DNA of 64,000 nt from Vibrio kanaloae (GTDB lineage: Bacteria; Pseudomonadota; Gammaproteobacteria; Enterobacterales; Vibrionaceae): contig NZ_AP025498.1 of NCBI RefSeq assembly GCF_024347535.1, positions 1,054,001 to 1,118,000 of the forward strand, in the 5' to 3' direction. Below the pieces are notes generated by a model. It did no database searches, was not told the origin of the DNA, and saw nothing but the letters and a program-made list of their open reading frames with translations. Of this stretch, positions 53,567 through 62,756 are shown one piece after another; position 1 is the stretch's first letter, and each line of letters starts with the position of its first letter. The position numbers and the translations under genes were made by a program.

Positions 53567-56005
53567 CTAGCTGAAGTCCTTACTTGCCGGGGCTAATAAA
53601 CGTTTAATCAAGCTGTTAACTACGGCGGCTAGCATTATAAAAGTCAGCACAGGTAAAGCAGCCCACAACGTGGGGTGAAACGAAGGGGGCAGTTCGAAGC
53701 CAAAGCTCATCACTCCCGCTACGCTGAGCTCTGAACCGAACGCCGCGATAGAGCCCGCCACTAATGCCATTAACCCATACTCGCACCAAATCGTATTCAG
53801 AATCCGTTTCTTACTCGCGCCTAACGTGCGATACAAACGAATTTCTTGCTGCCTTTGAGATAAGCTCAATCGTAACAGTGTGAAGATGAGTAACAGTCCA
53901 GCAACCACACCAAGCGCTGCAAGTACAGTGATTGACCAAACAATCTGTTTAAGCAGTTCTTGGATTTTGCTGCCCATCTTACGAATATCCATCAAACTCA
54001 CTGTTGGGTGATTTCGAGATAGTTCATTGAGCATCTGATTGTGTTTATCTTCGAGTCTGAAGCTCACTAACCAAGTTGACGGAATCGAGCTCAATACATC
54101 TGGAGTAAATATGAAGTAAAAGTTTGGCTTCATTTCACGCCACTCGACTTTTCGTATGCTATTAACCTTGGCTGCAACATTTTGGCTGTTTATCGTAAAT
54201 GTAAGTTCATCACCAATTTGTAAGCCGAGCTCTTTTGCAACCTCAGACTCAACAGACACACCCTGCTCTTGTGTCCAGCTTCCTTCGAGTACCTCATTGT
54301 ACTCAGGCAAGCTATCGCCCCAAGTGAAGTTGATTTCACGTCGAAGTGCATCGGTCTTGTCTGACGTATTACTGTATTTAGCCGCTTCTACCTTGTTGAT
54401 CGTCGTGAGTCGACCTCGAATAATTGGAAACGCTTGGGTCCGTTCTACTTGATTCGAATCAATGGTCGCTAGATAGTTCTCTTTCTCATAATCAGCAATA
54501 TTAAGCGCGAAAGCATTTGGTGCATTTTCTGGTAACGTTTGTTGCCAATCTGACAACAAATCACTTCTTACCAGCCAAATAATAGATAACAACATTAAAG
54601 AGAGTGCCAAAGAGCCAAACTGAATACCTGTCGCCAATGGTGTACGATTTATTCGGCTTAACGCTAAGCGCATTGATGTTGAAGTTGGTAACTTGCTAAA
54701 CAGGCGCAGAACAACGGTACTTACAATAGCTAACACTAAGAACAGACACGCAATACCGGCTAAGACAATCCATACCAACAGATTGTCGCCATACATCAAT
54801 ATCATTGGAACGATAGGCACAAGCAACAATGCGAACTTTTTGTAGCTGTCGTGTGCCTTATGGCTTGATTGGATAACACTAATAGCCGATGTGTTGACCA
54901 AGCCGATTAATGGTATACCTAATGCAGGCACCCCTATTAAAATGCTTGATAGAATAGCTAACACAGCAGGCTCAATGCCATAGCTTGGAAGTGGCGATGG
55001 CAATAAGTCACCTAGTGGGATGCGAAGCAAAAATTCTAAACCTATGCCTATCGTAATACCTAATACGGCGCCAATCACGACTAATAGAGATACCTGAACC
55101 GAAAGCCATTTAATGATCCACGGCTTGCTCGCCCCCAAACTTTTTAGCATCGCGATGGTTTTACGACGACTCGCCACGTAGTGCTGGCAAGTGAGCACTA
55201 AAGTCGTTGCAGCCATGATCACGACGATGGCGACGGTGAGTGACAGGTATTGCGTTGTGTTTTCAAACATCTCGTTGGTGCGGCTTGCTGAATCTTGCGT
55301 GCGCCAGCGATCACTTGGTGTTAGCTCGATACTGTCTTGTGCAGCTTTTAGTTTGTCATCATCACCATTCAAAAATAGCCTGAAACTCACACGGCTTCCC
55401 GGTTGAATGGCACCAGTCGCATCGATATCACTTTTGTGTATCAATACCGCAGGCATTTGCTGAAATGGGTTAAAGCTCAACCCCGGCTCTTGAGTGATGC
55501 GCCCTGTTATTGTTAAATCCGCATCACCAATTGTGACATTGTCACCCATTTCAACTTCTAGCTGTGCAAATATACGTTCATCCAGCCAAAGCTCACCCGG
55601 TTCAACATGATTACGAGACGCATCATTAGCGCCCTCCAATATCATTTCACCGCGCAATGGATAGTTACTCTCAACCGCTTTCACCGTCACCAACTGCATT
55701 GAGTTATCACTGAATGCCATGGTGGAAAAACGGGTTAGTTCAGAGCTTTCCAACTGCTCAACCTGAGTGAGGTCGAGTAAAGGTTGTGGAATTGGATTTG
55801 CTGAGATAAACACACTGTCTGCTGTTAAAGCATCCTTACCCTGTTTAACAATGACTTGCTCCATACGCTCTGCCAACGCTGACAACGCGAATACACAGGC
55901 AATAATTAACGTCAAAGCGATGGACACTGGCCAAAGTTGACCATGTCGAATTTCTTCGATGCTCCATGAGAATAATCGCTTATTCAGTCCATTTGGTGAA
56001 TTCAA
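53567..56005 (-). CDS. ybbP: ABC transporter permease, FtsX/YbbP-like
   Basis: This 812-residue protein has ten predicted membrane helices in the FtsX/MacB-type arrangement (one N-terminal helix about 28-46; then groups of helices at about 260-400 and 690-800) with large periplasmic loops. It is a partner of the ATPase YbbA. E. coli YbbP is about 804 residues and of comparable layout. The start is TTG at 56005, with AGGAAG six or seven bases upstream, two bases after the ybbA stop. A matS sequence lies within the gene (55533). Function in E. coli is not well established; lipid or lipoprotein handling is suspected. Confidence 0.86.
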   Translation of the reverse strand: MNSPNGLNKRLFSWSIEEIRHGQLWPVSIALTLIIACVFALSALAERMEQVIVKQGKDALTADSVFISANPIPQPLLDLTQVEQLESSELTRFSTMAFSDNSMQLVTVKAVESNYPLRGEMILEGANDASRNHVEPGELWLDERIFAQLEVEMGDNVTIGDADLTITGRITQEPGLSFNPFQQMPAVLIHKSDIDATGAIQPGSRVSFRLFLNGDDDKLKAAQDSIELTPSDRWRTQDSASRTNEMFENTTQYLSLTVAIVVIMAATTLVLTCQHYVASRRKTIAMLKSLGASKPWIIKWLSVQVSLLVVIGAVLGITIGIGLEFLLRIPLGDLLPSPLPSYGIEPAVLAILSSILIGVPALGIPLIGLVNTSAISVIQSSHKAHDSYKKFALLLVPIVPMILMYGDNLLVWIVLAGIACLFLVLAIVSTVVLRLFSKLPTSTSMRLALSRINRTPLATGIQFGSLALSLMLLSIIWLVRSDLLSDWQQTLPENAPNAFALNIADYEKENYLATIDSNQVERTQAFPIIRGRLTTINKVEAAKYSNTSDKTDALRREINFTWGDSLPEYNEVLEGSWTQEQGVSVESEVAKELGLQIGDELTFTINSQNVAAKVNSIRKVEWREMKPNFYFIFTPDVLSSIPSTWLVSFRLEDKHNQMLNELSRNHPTVSLMDIRKMGSKIQELLKQIVWSITVLAALGVVAGLLLIFTLLRLSLSQRQQEIRLYRTLGASKKRILNTIWCEYGLMALVAGSIAAFGSELSVAGVMSFGFELPPSFHPTLWAALPVLTFIMLAAVVNSLIKRLLAPASKDFS
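55533..55545. promoter_or_regulatory. matS site (MatP binding, Ter macrodomain)
   Basis: GTGACATTGTCAC, exact consensus, in the permease gene about 18 kb right of dif. Confidence 0.75.
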
Positions 56006-56006
56006 T

Positions 56007-56681
56007 TTAGACTTCCTCTATCTGACCGACATGCATTTTGAGAGTTCGCTGGCAACGTTGTGCAAGCTTAGGATCGTGCGTTACCAAGATCAGTGTTGTG
56101 CCGTGTGATGAGTTTAGTTCAAACAACAATTCAATAATTTTGGCTGCTGTTTGTTGGTCTAGGTTACCCGTTGGTTCATCTGCAAATAGGATCTTAGGCT
56201 TAATCATGAACGCGCGGGCCAAAGCGACCCTCTGTTGCTCACCACCAGATAGCTGAGACGGTAAATGATCAAGCCTGTCTTTCAAGCCTACTGATTCAAG
56301 CAGAGCAGTTGCACGTTCGGTGTCTTCGTCTTCTCCCTTCAACAAACAAGGCAGCGTGACATTTTGTAGCGCAGAAAGGCTTGGGATTAATAAGAAGCTT
56401 TGAAAGACAAACCCCACGGATTCACTGCGGATCTTAGCCCTTGCTTCATCATCAAGTCGCGAGAGTGGCTGCCCTAATAAACTAATCTCACCTTTCGTTG
56501 GTACATCAAGACCTGCGAGTAACGTCATTAAGGTCGATTTACCTGCACCAGACGTTCCAACAATAGCGATAGTTTCGCCTTCACGAATATCGATATCGAC
56601 ATGCTCTAAGATTGTTAAATGTTCTTGTTTAGTAGACACTGTCTTAGAAACAGCTTCTGCTTTTATTATGGATGTATGCAT
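56007..56681 (-). CDS. ybbA: ABC transporter ATP-binding protein, YbbA-like
   Basis: This 224-residue LolD/MacB-class ATPase has Walker A GTSGAGKST, Q-loop VFQSFLLIPSLSALQNV, signature QLSGGEQQRVALARAF, Walker B ILFADEPTGNLD and H-loop VTHD. It aligns closely with E. coli YbbA. It forms an operon with the permease. Its ATG overlaps that of tesA in a shared CATG (56679-56682), so the divergent pair has no non-coding gap between them. Confidence 0.92.
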   Translation of the reverse strand: MHTSIIKAEAVSKTVSTKQEHLTILEHVDIDIREGETIAIVGTSGAGKSTLMTLLAGLDVPTKGEISLLGQPLSRLDDEARAKIRSESVGFVFQSFLLIPSLSALQNVTLPCLLKGEDEDTERATALLESVGLKDRLDHLPSQLSGGEQQRVALARAFMIKPKILFADEPTGNLDQQTAAKIIELLFELNSSHGTTLILVTHDPKLAQRCQRTLKMHVGQIEEV

Positions 56682-57321
56682 GACTCGACTAATTTCCTTT
56701 TTATTCTTTATTTTACTTTCAACCGCGTCTCTAGCCCAAAATAGTGAGCTAGTTAGAAATCCTACGTTAACTCCAAAAGCGACTCTGTTGATCCTTGGCG
56801 ATAGCTTGAGTGCTGGTTACAACATGGATATCAAACAGAGTTGGCCAAGTTTGTTACCTGAGGCGCTATCGAAGCACAATAAAGAGGTTACCGTGGTTAA
56901 CGGAAGTATTTCTGGTGACACAACGGGTAACGGCTTAGCTCGTCTACCACAACTTCTTGAAGAGCATGCTCCTGATAGTGTTCTCATTGAACTAGGGGCG
57001 AATGATGGGCTTCGCGGTTTTCCACCTAAGTTAATGTCTGCAAATTTAGACCAAATCATTGAACAAATAAAAGCCGCAGGTGCCAAACCTATTATTATGC
57101 AAATTAGAATCCCGCCTAATTACGGTAAGCGTTACAACAAGCAATTTGAATACGTGTTTGCGTCTATTGCCGATCAAAAAAAGGTACCACTTCTTCCGTT
57201 TTTTCTGGAACATATCATCCTTAAACCAGAGTGGATGATGAACGATGGACTCCATCCAAAACCAGAGGCTCAACCTTGGATTGCGGAATTCGTCGCCGGA
57301 GAATTATATCAGTATCTTTAG
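56680..57321 (+). CDS. tesA: Acyl-CoA thioesterase I / lysophospholipase (SGNH hydrolase)
   Basis: This 213-residue periplasmic SGNH hydrolase has a signal peptide (MTRLISFLFFILLSTASLAQ) and block I ILGDSLSAGYN with the catalytic Ser. Block II Gly is in NGSISGDTTGNGLARLP, block III is ELGANDGLRG, and block V NDGLHPKPEAQPWIAEF has the catalytic Asp and His. E. coli TesA is about 208 residues. Divergent from ybbA as in many gammaproteobacteria. The start at 56680 gives the best signal peptide; ATG 56668 would add four residues (MDVC). Confidence 0.92.
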   Translation: MTRLISFLFFILLSTASLAQNSELVRNPTLTPKATLLILGDSLSAGYNMDIKQSWPSLLPEALSKHNKEVTVVNGSISGDTTGNGLARLPQLLEEHAPDSVLIELGANDGLRGFPPKLMSANLDQIIEQIKAAGAKPIIMQIRIPPNYGKRYNKQFEYVFASIADQKKVPLLPFFLEHIILKPEWMMNDGLHPKPEAQPWIAEFVAGELYQYL

Positions 57322-57402
57322 GTTTTAATGGTCTAGCTCAATAAATTTTACACAGTTTTACGTTAACCTGAGTGCATATCATTGTAAACTGCAAGGTTAT
57401 TT

Positions 57403-58602
57403 ATGCTGATCGAACCTATTATCAAAGGTGTGGTAGCCAAAAACGCACACCCATTAGGCTGCCAAGAAGCCGTAAAGCAACAAATCAAGTTTGTTAAGAG
57501 CGCACCTCAAATTAAAGACGGTCCTAAACGTGTACTGATCATCGGTGCTTCCTCTGGTTTCGGTCTTGCCGCTCGTATCGCCCTTACCTTTGGGGGGGCA
57601 AAAGCTGACACCATCGGCGTTTCATTCGAACGTGGTCCTAATGAAAAATCGCTAGGGACTGCCGGTTGGTACAATAACATCTACTTCAAGAAAGAAGCCG
57701 AACGAGAACAACGTATCGCTATCAACATCGTTGGCGACGCCTTCTCCCAAGAGACTCGATCTCAAGTTGTCGAAGCCATCGAAACCTACTTCGAAGGTGA
57801 AGTCGACCTGATTATCTACAGCTTAGCTACTGCCGTCAGACCTAAGCCGGGTTCCGAGGAGTTTTGGCGATCTGCTATTAAACCAATCGGAGAAAGTGTC
57901 ACCGGAGCTACGATTTCACTTGAACACGATAGCTGGGTAACCAACACTCTCGAAGCGGCGACGGAAGAAGAAGCACAAAGTACACTCAAAGTCATGGGCG
58001 GAGAAGATTGGGAAAGCTGGATAGACGAGCTAATCAACGCGGAATCTATCGCTCCAGGATGCAAAACGATTGCATTTTCTTATGTTGGTCCAGAAGTAAC
58101 TCACCCTATTTACTTAGATGGTACTTTAGGCCGCGCCAAGATAGACCTTCATCAAACAAGCCATGCGCTCAATCTTGAATTAGCGAACTTTGGTGGTAAC
58201 GCTTATGCTACGGTCTGTAAAGCTCTGGTCACTAAGGCCAGCGTATTTATTCCGGGGTTAAGCCCTTACCTGCTCGCTTTGTATAAAGTAATGAAAGACA
58301 AAGGGACACATGAAGGGTGTATTCAACAAATGCAGCGCTTGTTTAGCTCTAAACTGTATGGCCAAGACAAGATACCGCTTGATGGTGAGCGCTTAATTCG
58401 AATGGATGACTTGGAACTTGATGAAGAGACTCAATCTCATGTTACAGAAATTCTTAAAAGCATGGATGAAAGCAACTTTCAAGCGTTGGGCGACTATCAA
58501 GGGTTCAAACAAGAGTTTTTGCAGTTAAATGGTTTTGCCCAACAATCGGTAGACTATAGTCAGCAACTTAACACCTCTGATTTCATAAAATTAGTGCCTT
58601 AA
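57403..58602 (+). CDS. fabV: Enoyl-ACP reductase, FabV type
   Basis: This 399-residue trans-2-enoyl-ACP/CoA reductase of fatty acid synthesis has the Rossmann motif IGASSGFGLAARIAL. The catalytic Tyr...Lys with eight residues between is in YLDGTLGRAK, and the substrate-loop region includes GGNAYATVCKALVTKASVFIPGLSPYL. FabV enzymes are naturally insensitive to triclosan, and V. cholerae FabV is the founding member. Length matches the family (about 400). Confidence 0.94.
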   Translation: MLIEPIIKGVVAKNAHPLGCQEAVKQQIKFVKSAPQIKDGPKRVLIIGASSGFGLAARIALTFGGAKADTIGVSFERGPNEKSLGTAGWYNNIYFKKEAEREQRIAINIVGDAFSQETRSQVVEAIETYFEGEVDLIIYSLATAVRPKPGSEEFWRSAIKPIGESVTGATISLEHDSWVTNTLEAATEEEAQSTLKVMGGEDWESWIDELINAESIAPGCKTIAFSYVGPEVTHPIYLDGTLGRAKIDLHQTSHALNLELANFGGNAYATVCKALVTKASVFIPGLSPYLLALYKVMKDKGTHEGCIQQMQRLFSSKLYGQDKIPLDGERLIRMDDLELDEETQSHVTEILKSMDESNFQALGDYQGFKQEFLQLNGFAQQSVDYSQQLNTSDFIKLVP

Positions 58603-58644
58603 GATAAAATCATCTTAATACTGAGACACGTATTCACATTCGAG

Positions 58645-58673
58645 AACCTCTGCTTAATTGCAGAGGTTTTTTT
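58645..58673 (+). terminator. Terminator after fabV
   Basis: AACCTCTGC-TTAATT-GCAGAGGTT followed by TTTTT. Confidence 0.9.
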
Positions 58674-58781
58674 CTATAACTTTTCTTATACTTATTAAAT
58701 GATATATTTATAGGTTTTTTGGATTCATTGTGGTTAACACAGGATGTGTTGATGCATTTAGCATAATTGACTCGGAGTCAT

Positions 58782-60689
58782 ATGAAGAAAATACAAACTC
58801 TCGATCTAGATATTCCAGACGACATGAAGTCTGGCTGGCAGAACATCGTAGACCTTTTGGCAGAACTGACTCAAACGCCAGCAGCACTGATCATGCGCGT
58901 TCATGCCAATTCTATAGAAGTATTTTCAACCAGTAACAGTCAATACAATCCCTACACTAAAGGGGATTCAGAAACCTTAGGGAATGGGCTTTATTGCGAA
59001 AGCGTGATGCAGTCTCAGCAACAGTTGATTGTGCCCAATGCTTTAAGTGACCCTCAATGGAAAAATAACCCAGATATAGAGCTTGGTTTAGTCTCATACT
59101 GTGGTATCCCATTACTTTGGCCTAATGGTGAACTCTTTGGCACTATTTGTATTTTGGACTCTAAAGAGAACCACTATACTCCTACCTATATCAAGTTATT
59201 AGAAAGCTTCCGTACTTCGATAGAGTCTCAGCTCAAAACTTTATTTCAGCACGCTAAGCTTACTCAAGTGAACCGTGAGTTAAAAAACCGCGTCTATAGT
59301 AGAACTAAAGATCTCGCCAGTCTTAACTATTCATTAAACCTAGAAATTGATAAACGCAGAGCCGCCGAACAAAAAATAAACTTCCAAAAGAATCACGATC
59401 TCGGAACCGGTTTTTTGAACCGAAATGCATTTGAGTCTCGTTTAAATCAAAAGTTATTATCACAACGAAGGCTGACTGGTTGTTCGTTTGCTGTAATTCA
59501 TATTGGATTTACTAATGGCAGACGTATACAAGCACGTTACGGCTATAATGCCTTAGATCAAGTTCTTGTCGAGTACCGAAAACGAATAAACAATATTGCC
59601 GATATTGAGGTATTAACTGCACGCCCTACTTCTGTCGATCTCGTTCTTGCATTTAGCGTTAAGGATGTACACCACCGACTTGAAGAACTCTGCCAAACTT
59701 TAGTTAAGGTTGGCCATTCTGAGTTTTTAATCGAAAATGACAAAGTTCATTTACATGCATTTATTGGGATTGCGATTACTGATAAGGAAGATCATGCAGA
59801 AAGCATTCTCCAAAAGTCCTCAGAAGCGATGCTTGCCTGTAAAGATTCCGGACAAAAGTTTGCTTACTACGCTCAGTCTCACACAGAAGAACAAAGCCAC
59901 ATAAATAAAATAGAAGGATATTTATTACAAGCCGTTCGTAACGATGACCTCATGCTCTATTTTCAACCTAAGGTCTGCCCTTTGACTCATCGTTGGCTAG
60001 GTGCTGAAGCCTTACTGCGTTGGCGTCACCCGGTTTTAGGAGACATCTCCAACGAAACCTTGATACACATGGCTGAACAAAATGGTTTGATTTTTGAAGT
60101 TGGTAGCTTTGTTCTACGTCATGCCATCGAAAAAGCCAAAGAGTGGTCTGAATACGTTGATGATTTCAAGATGGCCGTTAATGTATCAGCGGTACAACTT
60201 AAGAATGCGAACTTTGCGGAACAAGTTGTCCATTTATTAGAAACTTACCACCTTGAGCCTAGCTTCCTGGAACTCGAAGTTACCGAGAGTGGCCTTATCG
60301 CAGATGAAGTTGTAGCTAAAAACACTTTAGAACTATTACACGACATTGGTGTTACATTGTCACTAGATGATTTTGGTACAGGCTACGCCTCTTTCAGTTA
60401 CCTTAAAAAGTTCCCATTTGACTCAATTAAAATCGATAAGAGCTTCATAGATCAGATGCTGAACTCAAATGAAGACTCTGAAATAGTTCGTTCGATTGTT
60501 CAAATCGCTAAGAAATTAGACTTAAAAGTGATTATTGAAGGCATAGAATCCGAAGTTCAGGAACAATTTATTATTGATGAAGGCTGTGATATAGGCCAAG
60601 GCTACCTCTATGGTAAACCGATGCCGAGTAAAGAATTCGAACACAGCTTAATCAATCAAAACTATTTAGGGACAACTCGATACGCTTAA
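58782..60689 (+). CDS. GAF-GGDEF-EAL protein; probable c-di-GMP phosphodiesterase with degenerate cyclase
   Basis: This 635-residue cytoplasmic protein has three domains. The GAF-like sensor (about 20-165) has SYCGIPLLWPNGELFGTICILDS. A short coiled coil precedes a GGDEF-like domain whose active loop is lost (VLTARPTSVDLVLAF). The EAL domain (about 385-630) has all key motifs: GAEALLRW, MAVNVSAVQL, LEVTESGL, LDDFGTGYAS, IKIDKSF, VIIEGIE and GQGYLYGKPM. It should degrade c-di-GMP, with the GGDEF part regulatory. The start at 58782 has GGAG six bases upstream; the ATG at 58767 does not. Confidence 0.9.
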   Translation: MKKIQTLDLDIPDDMKSGWQNIVDLLAELTQTPAALIMRVHANSIEVFSTSNSQYNPYTKGDSETLGNGLYCESVMQSQQQLIVPNALSDPQWKNNPDIELGLVSYCGIPLLWPNGELFGTICILDSKENHYTPTYIKLLESFRTSIESQLKTLFQHAKLTQVNRELKNRVYSRTKDLASLNYSLNLEIDKRRAAEQKINFQKNHDLGTGFLNRNAFESRLNQKLLSQRRLTGCSFAVIHIGFTNGRRIQARYGYNALDQVLVEYRKRINNIADIEVLTARPTSVDLVLAFSVKDVHHRLEELCQTLVKVGHSEFLIENDKVHLHAFIGIAITDKEDHAESILQKSSEAMLACKDSGQKFAYYAQSHTEEQSHINKIEGYLLQAVRNDDLMLYFQPKVCPLTHRWLGAEALLRWRHPVLGDISNETLIHMAEQNGLIFEVGSFVLRHAIEKAKEWSEYVDDFKMAVNVSAVQLKNANFAEQVVHLLETYHLEPSFLELEVTESGLIADEVVAKNTLELLHDIGVTLSLDDFGTGYASFSYLKKFPFDSIKIDKSFIDQMLNSNEDSEIVRSIVQIAKKLDLKVIIEGIESEVQEQFIIDEGCDIGQGYLYGKPMPSKEFEHSLINQNYLGTTRYA

Positions 60690-60810
60690 AGCGCGAAAGA
60701 GTAGTTAGTTTTCGATTTAGGCCTACTTTCTCTTTACTCTATAGGTGGTGATTTTTATAATCGCCGCCTTTCTGTTTTTATCTTTCCCCCTTATATAGGC
60801 ATTCCTCGTT

Positions 60811-62466
60811 ATGGATCAGTTGACTGCAAAGCTTAAAAAGCTCGAAAAACAAAACTACCGTGCATATCAACAAATTAAAGGTCAATACGACTTTGCTGAT
60901 TTTGAATTACACATCGACCACATTCAAGGTGACCCGTACGCGTCAGCTTCTCGTTTTCGCGCAACACGCGCGTGGTCGTTAACTGGGTTAGATTGGCTTA
61001 AAGAAAAGTCTTACGAATACCAAGTAGCGGCTCGTGATTTTATTGCACGTAGCTTCTCTGAATTCGCTAAACAAGAATCTTCCATCTCTATCGCTTTGAC
61101 TGGCCAAACGGTTTTAGACAGTACATCGGTTGTCTTCACTGAGCACGGTATCGAACTTCGTTTCCGTATCAACCTACCTGCAGATGGGCGTAGCATTCTT
61201 GCTAAGAAAGCGCTCAACATAATCACTTTCTACTTACCAAAGTTTATTCGCCGTGCAACGCTTGAACGTGAACTGAACATCGATGCGATGATCGAACATT
61301 GTGAAACGATTGAAGACCAAGAAGCGCTACGTGCTCAATTAGACGAAAACAATCTAGCGTCATTCGTTGCTAATGGTAGTGTGCTGCCCCGTATCGCAGG
61401 TAACTGTGACCTTCCAATGAAAGATGCAGTTCCTTTTGCAGCGCCAGAATCATTGAGCGTAACATTAAACACACCAAACCAAGGTGATGTGACTGGCCTA
61501 GGTATTCCTAAAGGCATCACACTAATCGTTGGTGGTGGTTTCCATGGTAAATCGACACTGTTGAACGCCGTTGAACGCTCTATCTACAACCATATTCCTG
61601 GTGACGGTCGCGAAGGTATTGTGACTGCTATCGATACGATGAAGATTCGTGCAGAAGATGGCCGATGTGTGCACAGCTTGAATTTGTCAAACTACATCAA
61701 CCATTTACCAATGAAGAAAGATACGTGTGATTTCAGTACTCAAGATGCCTCTGGTTCTACGTCTCAAGCGGCTTGGTTACAAGAGTCGATTGAAGCTGGT
61801 GTGCAAACTCTACTTATCGATGAAGATACGTCAGCGACTAACTTCATGATTCGTGATGAGCGTATGCAGGCTTTAGTCTCTAAAGGGGACGAGCCAATCA
61901 CACCGCTTGTTGATCGTATCGGCCAACTACGTGAGGAGATGGATATCTCAACAATCGTGGTAATGGGGGGGTCTGGTGATTACCTAGACGTAGCAAACAC
62001 TGTAATTCAAATGCACGACTACCAAGCGGTAGACGTGACTGAAAAAGCAAAAGATGTGATTGTTCAGCACCCTACTCAACGTACTAATGAATGTGAAACG
62101 GCTTTAGAGATGTTTGTACCGCGTTCATTGAACCGCGTATCACTGATGAACATTCTTATGGACGGCAAGTTCCGTGTTAGCGCGAAGGGCAAAGAATCAC
62201 TGCGTTTTGGTAAAGAGTTCGCAGACCTTTCTGCATTAGAGCAACTTGAGTCAACATCAGAGGTCAATGCGATCGGTTGGGCTTGGTTTCAGTTTGCCCA
62301 AACGCCAGGTTGGTCAAATAATCCAGCGAAAGAGTTCAACACCATTTTAGAAAACGAATGGCACGCTAACATGCCAAAATACGGTGATTTAGCAAAACCA
62401 AGAACGTTGGACATAATGGCTGCTTTGAACCGTATGCGTAAGTCTCAGTTCAAATCTTCTGACTAG
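60811..62466 (+). CDS. ABC-class ATPase domain protein (PF09818-like)
   Basis: This 551-residue soluble protein has a P-loop in GITLIVGGGFHGKSTLLNAVE (about 235-255) and Walker B LLIDEDTSATNFMIRDERM. The wider match is to the 'predicted ATPase of the ABC class' family (PF09818), which has a trypanosome RNA-editing relative. It has a positively charged N-terminal domain and no membrane span. Function in bacteria is unknown; nucleic-acid binding is plausible. Confidence 0.85.
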   Translation: MDQLTAKLKKLEKQNYRAYQQIKGQYDFADFELHIDHIQGDPYASASRFRATRAWSLTGLDWLKEKSYEYQVAARDFIARSFSEFAKQESSISIALTGQTVLDSTSVVFTEHGIELRFRINLPADGRSILAKKALNIITFYLPKFIRRATLERELNIDAMIEHCETIEDQEALRAQLDENNLASFVANGSVLPRIAGNCDLPMKDAVPFAAPESLSVTLNTPNQGDVTGLGIPKGITLIVGGGFHGKSTLLNAVERSIYNHIPGDGREGIVTAIDTMKIRAEDGRCVHSLNLSNYINHLPMKKDTCDFSTQDASGSTSQAAWLQESIEAGVQTLLIDEDTSATNFMIRDERMQALVSKGDEPITPLVDRIGQLREEMDISTIVVMGGSGDYLDVANTVIQMHDYQAVDVTEKAKDVIVQHPTQRTNECETALEMFVPRSLNRVSLMNILMDGKFRVSAKGKESLRFGKEFADLSALEQLESTSEVNAIGWAWFQFAQTPGWSNNPAKEFNTILENEWHANMPKYGDLAKPRTLDIMAALNRMRKSQFKSSD

Positions 62467-62497
62467 GTTGTCTACAAGGTAGCACTGTTTCAACTTG

Positions 62498-62525
62498 CGG
62501 CTCTCATTAATGAGGGCCGTTTTTA
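62498..62525 (+). terminator. Terminator after the ABC-class ATPase gene
   Basis: The imperfect stem CGGCTCTC-ATTAAT-GAGGGCCG is followed by TTTTTAT. Confidence 0.75.
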
Positions 62526-62756
62526 TATGGTGTCCCTCCTTGCAATACAAACTCTATAACGATTAATACATCAATAACGCTATTTTTTACGTCGTTAACA
62601 GCTTACTTATTGGGTGTGACTTAAGCCGATATCTTTCAATTAACTAAGTTATCCCAGACAATCCAAATCATGACACAGCTTTTACAATGCCCTAGTGATA
62701 TTCAGATAAAGTTCAGCCTTGGAAAGTGTAACTAAATGTAACAAGTCGAGATATTG

